Origin: Bacteroidia bacterium
GTDB lineage: Bacteria; Bacteroidota; Bacteroidia; Flavobacteriales; Flavobacteriaceae
Length of the DNA stretch: 64,000 nucleotides
Assembly (NCBI GenBank): GCA_030427735.1
Contig: JAUIBP010000009.1
Span: forward strand, 1 to 64,000
Direction: 5' to 3'
Part shown: positions 61,801 through 64,000 of the stretch, piece after piece
Layout: each line of letters opens with the position of its first letter
How positions within the stretch are numbered: the stretch's first letter is position 1
The notes under the pieces: generated by a model
The model's input: the letters and a program-made list of their open reading frames with translations, nothing else
Told to the model about the DNA's origin: nothing
Databases searched by the model: none
Position numbers and translations under genes: made by a program

Positions 61801-62366
61801 TGAAACAATTTGAAGAGTATGAAGCGATGGAAGACACTGCAGAAAATAGTTTGAGTCAAATCTTCAACGTTTATAAACGAGTAGCTAAAAAAGGCGAACA
61901 AATTCAGTTTACTACAGAAAACGGACTGGTAACTTTAGCGGTTGTGCCAAGCTATTCCATGGAAGAGAAAGACGATCGCGCGATTGTGAAGCTGGAAGCC
62001 GAAGATGCCGAAATATTAGGTTCGGGCATAGAAAAGGCATTTTTCAAAAAAAGCGATTATGTTGGCTTTACCGAAAACACAAAAAACAGCATTACATTTA
62101 CGGTTACACCAGGGGTGGCCAATATTTATTTAATGCGATTCCGATACATGAATTTGAACGATCATCCTGTAAAAGTGCGTTTAAAAATCGAGGATGCTAA
62201 CGGCATTATTTTAAGAAATGATGATATCGAGTTTCCTGTAAGAAAGGATAAATGGAAAATTTTAAACACCACTTCTGGCGGGTATATTAATGCCGGAACT
62301 TATAAAATAACCTTAGAATCTGATATTATGAAAGGCATTCGATTAGAGTCGTTTGAATTTCAATAA
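58857..62366 (+). CDS. GH2-family glycosidase with malectin-like and C-terminal sandwich domains
   Basis: 1169 residues with a lipobox (LLVFMSCDN). The GH2 sugar-binding domain (KAVSVPHNWDQYYGYRRM, TVWVNGKEVGSHKGG), immunoglobulin-like domain and barrel are complete. The acid/base Glu437 lies in WGLQNES and the likely nucleophile Glu505 in LLNGEYGAWR. A malectin-like carbohydrate-binding domain (about 730-900, DEYQVELYFNEPWYGTGGG) and another C-terminal sandwich (about 1040-1169) extend it beyond the usual 600-1000 residues. The substrate may be a beta-galactoside, beta-glucuronide or alpha-L-arabinopyranoside; GH2 covers all three. It starts four bases after the previous stop. Confidence 0.85.
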   Translation: MKNIQYIILATLLVFMSCDNEIAVDNARKEISLNDNWHTIHLDSLHQPEADFVKNISVNQDWKAVSVPHNWDQYYGYRRMKHGNLHGTAWYYKTLKLNAEDEGKQHFLFFEGVGSYATVWVNGKEVGSHKGGRTTFTLDITDVVDFNAENNIVVKAAHPAFIADLPWVCGGCSGEWGFSEGSQPMGIFRPVSLVVTDKLRIEPFGVHVWNDASTNKENALLHTTTEVKNYSGSAKQITVENTLLDADGKQVVSVKTDVDNVSGLKEIKQTLPEFSNPKLWSPEDPYLYQLVTKVYENGDLKDALTTPYGIRWVSWPINREGDDNRFFLNDKPVFINGTCEYEHLIGRSHSFSDKDVKARIGQVKAAGYNAFREGHQPHNLRYQEHLDEEGILFWSQFSAHIWYDTPEFKENFKTLLKEWIRERRNNPSVVMWGLQNESTIPKEFAEECTEIIRELDPTSAQQRLVTTCNGGEGTDWNVIQNWSGTYGGDPFNYGEEMTEHLLNGEYGAWRSADLHTEGEFNQKGELSENRFSQLMEIKVAEAESVSDNIVGQYHWLLYSHENPGRSQNGEGYRDIDKVGPVNYKGIFTIWGEPLDAFYMYRANYVSNKKEPMVYIVSHSWPTRWNDAGTKNGIDVYSNCDEVELFNDVNEASLGKQKNPGLGKHFQFNNVDVKYNVLYAIGYVDGKPVAKDYIVLNNLPKAPHFDALVSEKNEILKPAEGLNYLYRVNSGGADYTDTFGNTWLVDVHKTDENAWGSLSWTDTFENLPAYYASQRTTYDPIAGTQDWKLFQDFRYGADKLHYEFPVPDDEYQVELYFNEPWYGTGGGMNCEDWRVFDIAINDEIVEDNLDIWKTVGHDSALKKVYSAKSVNGKLIISFPNVASGQAVISAIAIASKDHNVHPAKPSDKNILNVSANAELKVASWLNITDKQFVSSNASFTKLPSELYGADYLRFPISEATKTVSGHFTLKHDATVYALVNSEMKQFEEYEAMEDTAENSLSQIFNVYKRVAKKGEQIQFTTENGLVTLAVVPSYSMEEKDDRAIVKLEAEDAEILGSGIEKAFFKKSDYVGFTENTKNSITFTVTPGVANIYLMRFRYMNLNDHPVKVRLKIEDANGIILRNDDIEFPVRKDKWKILNTTSGGYINAGTYKITLESDIMKGIRLESFEFQ

Positions 62367-62387
62367 ACCATCAGAATTACAAATACT

Positions 62388-64000
62388 ATGAAGTACAATT
62401 TATATAGAATTACCGTTTTATGTTTATCTGTTTTGTTTCTTGCTTGTGGTAACGACAGTCGCGAAGTAAGAATTGTTGAAGATTTTAATTTCGATTGGCA
62501 ATTTAAATTGGGCGATTATCCAGAGGCCAAAACAACTGCTTTTAAGACAGACGATTGGCGAACCTTAAATTTGCCACACGATTGGAGTATTGAAGGCGAA
62601 TTTAGCAAAGAGCATCCTGCCAAACCAGAAGGCGGTGCATTGCCAACAGGGGTAGCGTGGTACAGAAAGCCTTTTACCTTACCAGAAGATTTTAAAAATA
62701 AAAGCATCAGCATTGAGTTCGATGGGGTGTACCGTAAAAGTGAAGTTTGGATAAACGGACATTATTTAGGAATTCGTCCTAATGGTTACATAGCGTTCGC
62801 TTACGAATTGTCTGAATTTTTAAAGTTTGGAGAACAAGAAAATATTATTGCCGTAAAGGTCGATAATTCCGAACAACCTAATTCCCGATGGTATTCTGGT
62901 TCTGGAATTTATAGAAATGTACGTTTAGTAACTACCGAAAAATTGCATGTCGCCCATTGGGGAACTTATGTTTTTACTCCAGAAGTATCTAAGGACAACG
63001 GAAAGATAAAGCTCGAAGTTACTGTAAAAAACGATGCCGCTAAGGCAAAACATTACAGTGTAGAAACATTGGTTTTAGATGCCAATAACCTAGAAGTGGC
63101 AGCGGTAACCACACAGGCCGATGTAACTGCAAAGGCCAAGAATAAAACTATGCAGACTATTCAGGTGTTTAACCCCATACTTTGGGATGTTAAAACGCCG
63201 TATTTGTACACCTTACAAACCAATATTTACGAGGGCGAAACCTTGGTTGATAATTATAAAACGCCACTTGGATTTCGCTTTTTTGAATTCGATGCCCAAA
63301 ACGGATTTTCGCTTAATGGTGAACCAACAAAAATTCATGGGGTTTGTTTGCATCACGATAACGGTGCTTTAGGCGCTGTGGCCAATCGTGCTGCCATTAA
63401 AAGAAAACTTCAGATTATGAAAGATATGGGGGTAAATGCCATTCGCGTATCTCATAATCCGTCGTCTGTAGAGTTGTTAGAATTATGCGACGAAATGGGG
63501 TTTATCGTTCAGGTAGAAGCTTTTGATGTTTGGAAGAAGAAGAAACTTAAAGCTGATTACAATATGTATTGGGACGATTGGTATAAACAAGATTTACAGG
63601 ATTTTGTAAAGCGCGATCGCAATTATCCATCGGTTTTTATGTGGAGTATTGGTAACGAAATTCGTGAACAGTTCGATAGTACAGGAATAGCCATGACCAA
63701 AGATCTGGTTAAAATTGTTAAAGCTCTAGACAAAACAAGACCGGTAACCTGTGCCTTAACAGAAAATATTCCGGAGAAAAATTTTATTTATCAGTCAGGT
63801 GCTTTAGATCTTTTAGGATTTAATTACAAACATGAAGATTACGGCACATTCCCTGAAAATTTTAAAGGACAAAAAATAATTGCTTCCGAAAGTGTATCGG
63901 CTCTAGAAACGCGAGGACATTACGATGCGATATCTTCAGAAATTAAATTCTGGCCGCCAGCACATAACGAACCGTTTGATGGTAACGACGATTATACGGT
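62388..64000 (+). CDS. GH2-family glycosidase, truncated by the window end
   Basis: About 537 residues are visible. The ATG at 62388 opens into a signal with a lipobox (LSVLFLACGN). The GH2 order is clear: sugar-binding domain (WRTLNLPHDWSIEGEF, VAWYRKPFTLP, GVYRKSEVWINGHYLG), immunoglobulin-like domain, then the barrel with KIHGVCLHHDNGALG, MGVNAIRVSHNPSS, the acid/base Glu424 (WSIGNEIREQ) and the nucleophile candidate Glu501 (ASESVSALETRG). This resembles classical beta-galactosidase-type GH2 more than its upstream neighbour does. The 3' end is outside the window. It is in the same operon, 21 bases after the previous gene. Confidence 0.88.
   Translation, partial: MKYNLYRITVLCLSVLFLACGNDSREVRIVEDFNFDWQFKLGDYPEAKTTAFKTDDWRTLNLPHDWSIEGEFSKEHPAKPEGGALPTGVAWYRKPFTLPEDFKNKSISIEFDGVYRKSEVWINGHYLGIRPNGYIAFAYELSEFLKFGEQENIIAVKVDNSEQPNSRWYSGSGIYRNVRLVTTEKLHVAHWGTYVFTPEVSKDNGKIKLEVTVKNDAAKAKHYSVETLVLDANNLEVAAVTTQADVTAKAKNKTMQTIQVFNPILWDVKTPYLYTLQTNIYEGETLVDNYKTPLGFRFFEFDAQNGFSLNGEPTKIHGVCLHHDNGALGAVANRAAIKRKLQIMKDMGVNAIRVSHNPSSVELLELCDEMGFIVQVEAFDVWKKKKLKADYNMYWDDWYKQDLQDFVKRDRNYPSVFMWSIGNEIREQFDSTGIAMTKDLVKIVKALDKTRPVTCALTENIPEKNFIYQSGALDLLGFNYKHEDYGTFPENFKGQKIIASESVSALETRGHYDAISSEIKFWPPAHNEPFDGNDDYT

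Noticed and set aside
29383-64000. Ulvan-degrading PUL
   Set aside because: Rhamnosidases would fit, but no sulfatase or recognisable ulvan lyase family is present, whereas PL1 and GH28 point to galacturonan.

Overview
The window comes from a low-GC Bacteroidota chromosome, most likely a marine or plant/algal-associated member of the Flavobacteriaceae. The evidence is a SusC/SusD pair, type IX secretion (T9SS) C-terminal sorting domains, TAnnTTTG-type promoters, TTG starts and the flavobacterial block dgkA-ftsK-lolA-lptF/G-ribB. No rRNA, tRNA or CRISPR array was seen. Layout: (1) 1-7.4 kb is an accessory region. It holds a left-truncated IS3-family element with a -1 frameshift site, a lipoprotein, a leucine-rich-repeat T9SS protein, a REP-associated transposase with its REP hairpins beside an hsdS remnant, and a DUF6602 (PD-(D/E)XK-like) protein. 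All lie on the minus strand, and the four genes after the IS are separated by four copies of one imperfect repeat. Next come a 13-unit, 10-bp-periodic repeat array in front of a DUF6266 gene, about 3.6 tandem copies of a ~220-bp repeat, and a small excisionase-like HTH protein. (2) 7.7-17.5 kb is core housekeeping: DsbD, Tpx, DgkA, FtsK, LolA-like, LptF/LptG-like permease and RibB with a degenerate RibA domain. (3) 17.6 kb to the right edge is a large polysaccharide utilisation locus (PUL). Two T9SS surface/secreted proteins flank its start, followed by SusC, SusD, a stand-alone SusC-type N-terminal domain, two PL1-like lyases around a DUF3826 protein, and a DUF6298 beta-helix/barrel protein. 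Then come GH140-like, GH28, GH43, a beta-propeller protein, GH78, an alpha/beta-hydrolase esterase, GH95, an MGH1/GH63-like protein, a second GH78, a propeller-isomerase fusion, a GH67/GH115-like protein and two GH2 enzymes, the last cut by the window end. How the PUL genes fit together: PL1 and GH28 point to a galacturonan backbone, GH78 to L-rhamnose, GH95 to L-fucose or L-galactose, GH140-like to apiose, GH43 and GH2 to arabinose/galactose/glucuronate-type side chains, and the esterase to acyl groups. The best inference is a branched pectin (rhamnogalacturonan or RG-II-like, or a seagrass apiogalacturonan). No sulfatase is present, which argues against ulvan, carrageenan or fucoidan. Nearly all enzymes carry signal peptides or lipoboxes. 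No PUL regulator is encoded here, but three promoters share a palindromic operator (TTGACCATTGTTCAA type) with a fixed distance to a common promoter core, and two others carry LacI-like AATCGATT sites. Palindromic double-hairpin repeats sit in the longer gaps of the enzyme operon.
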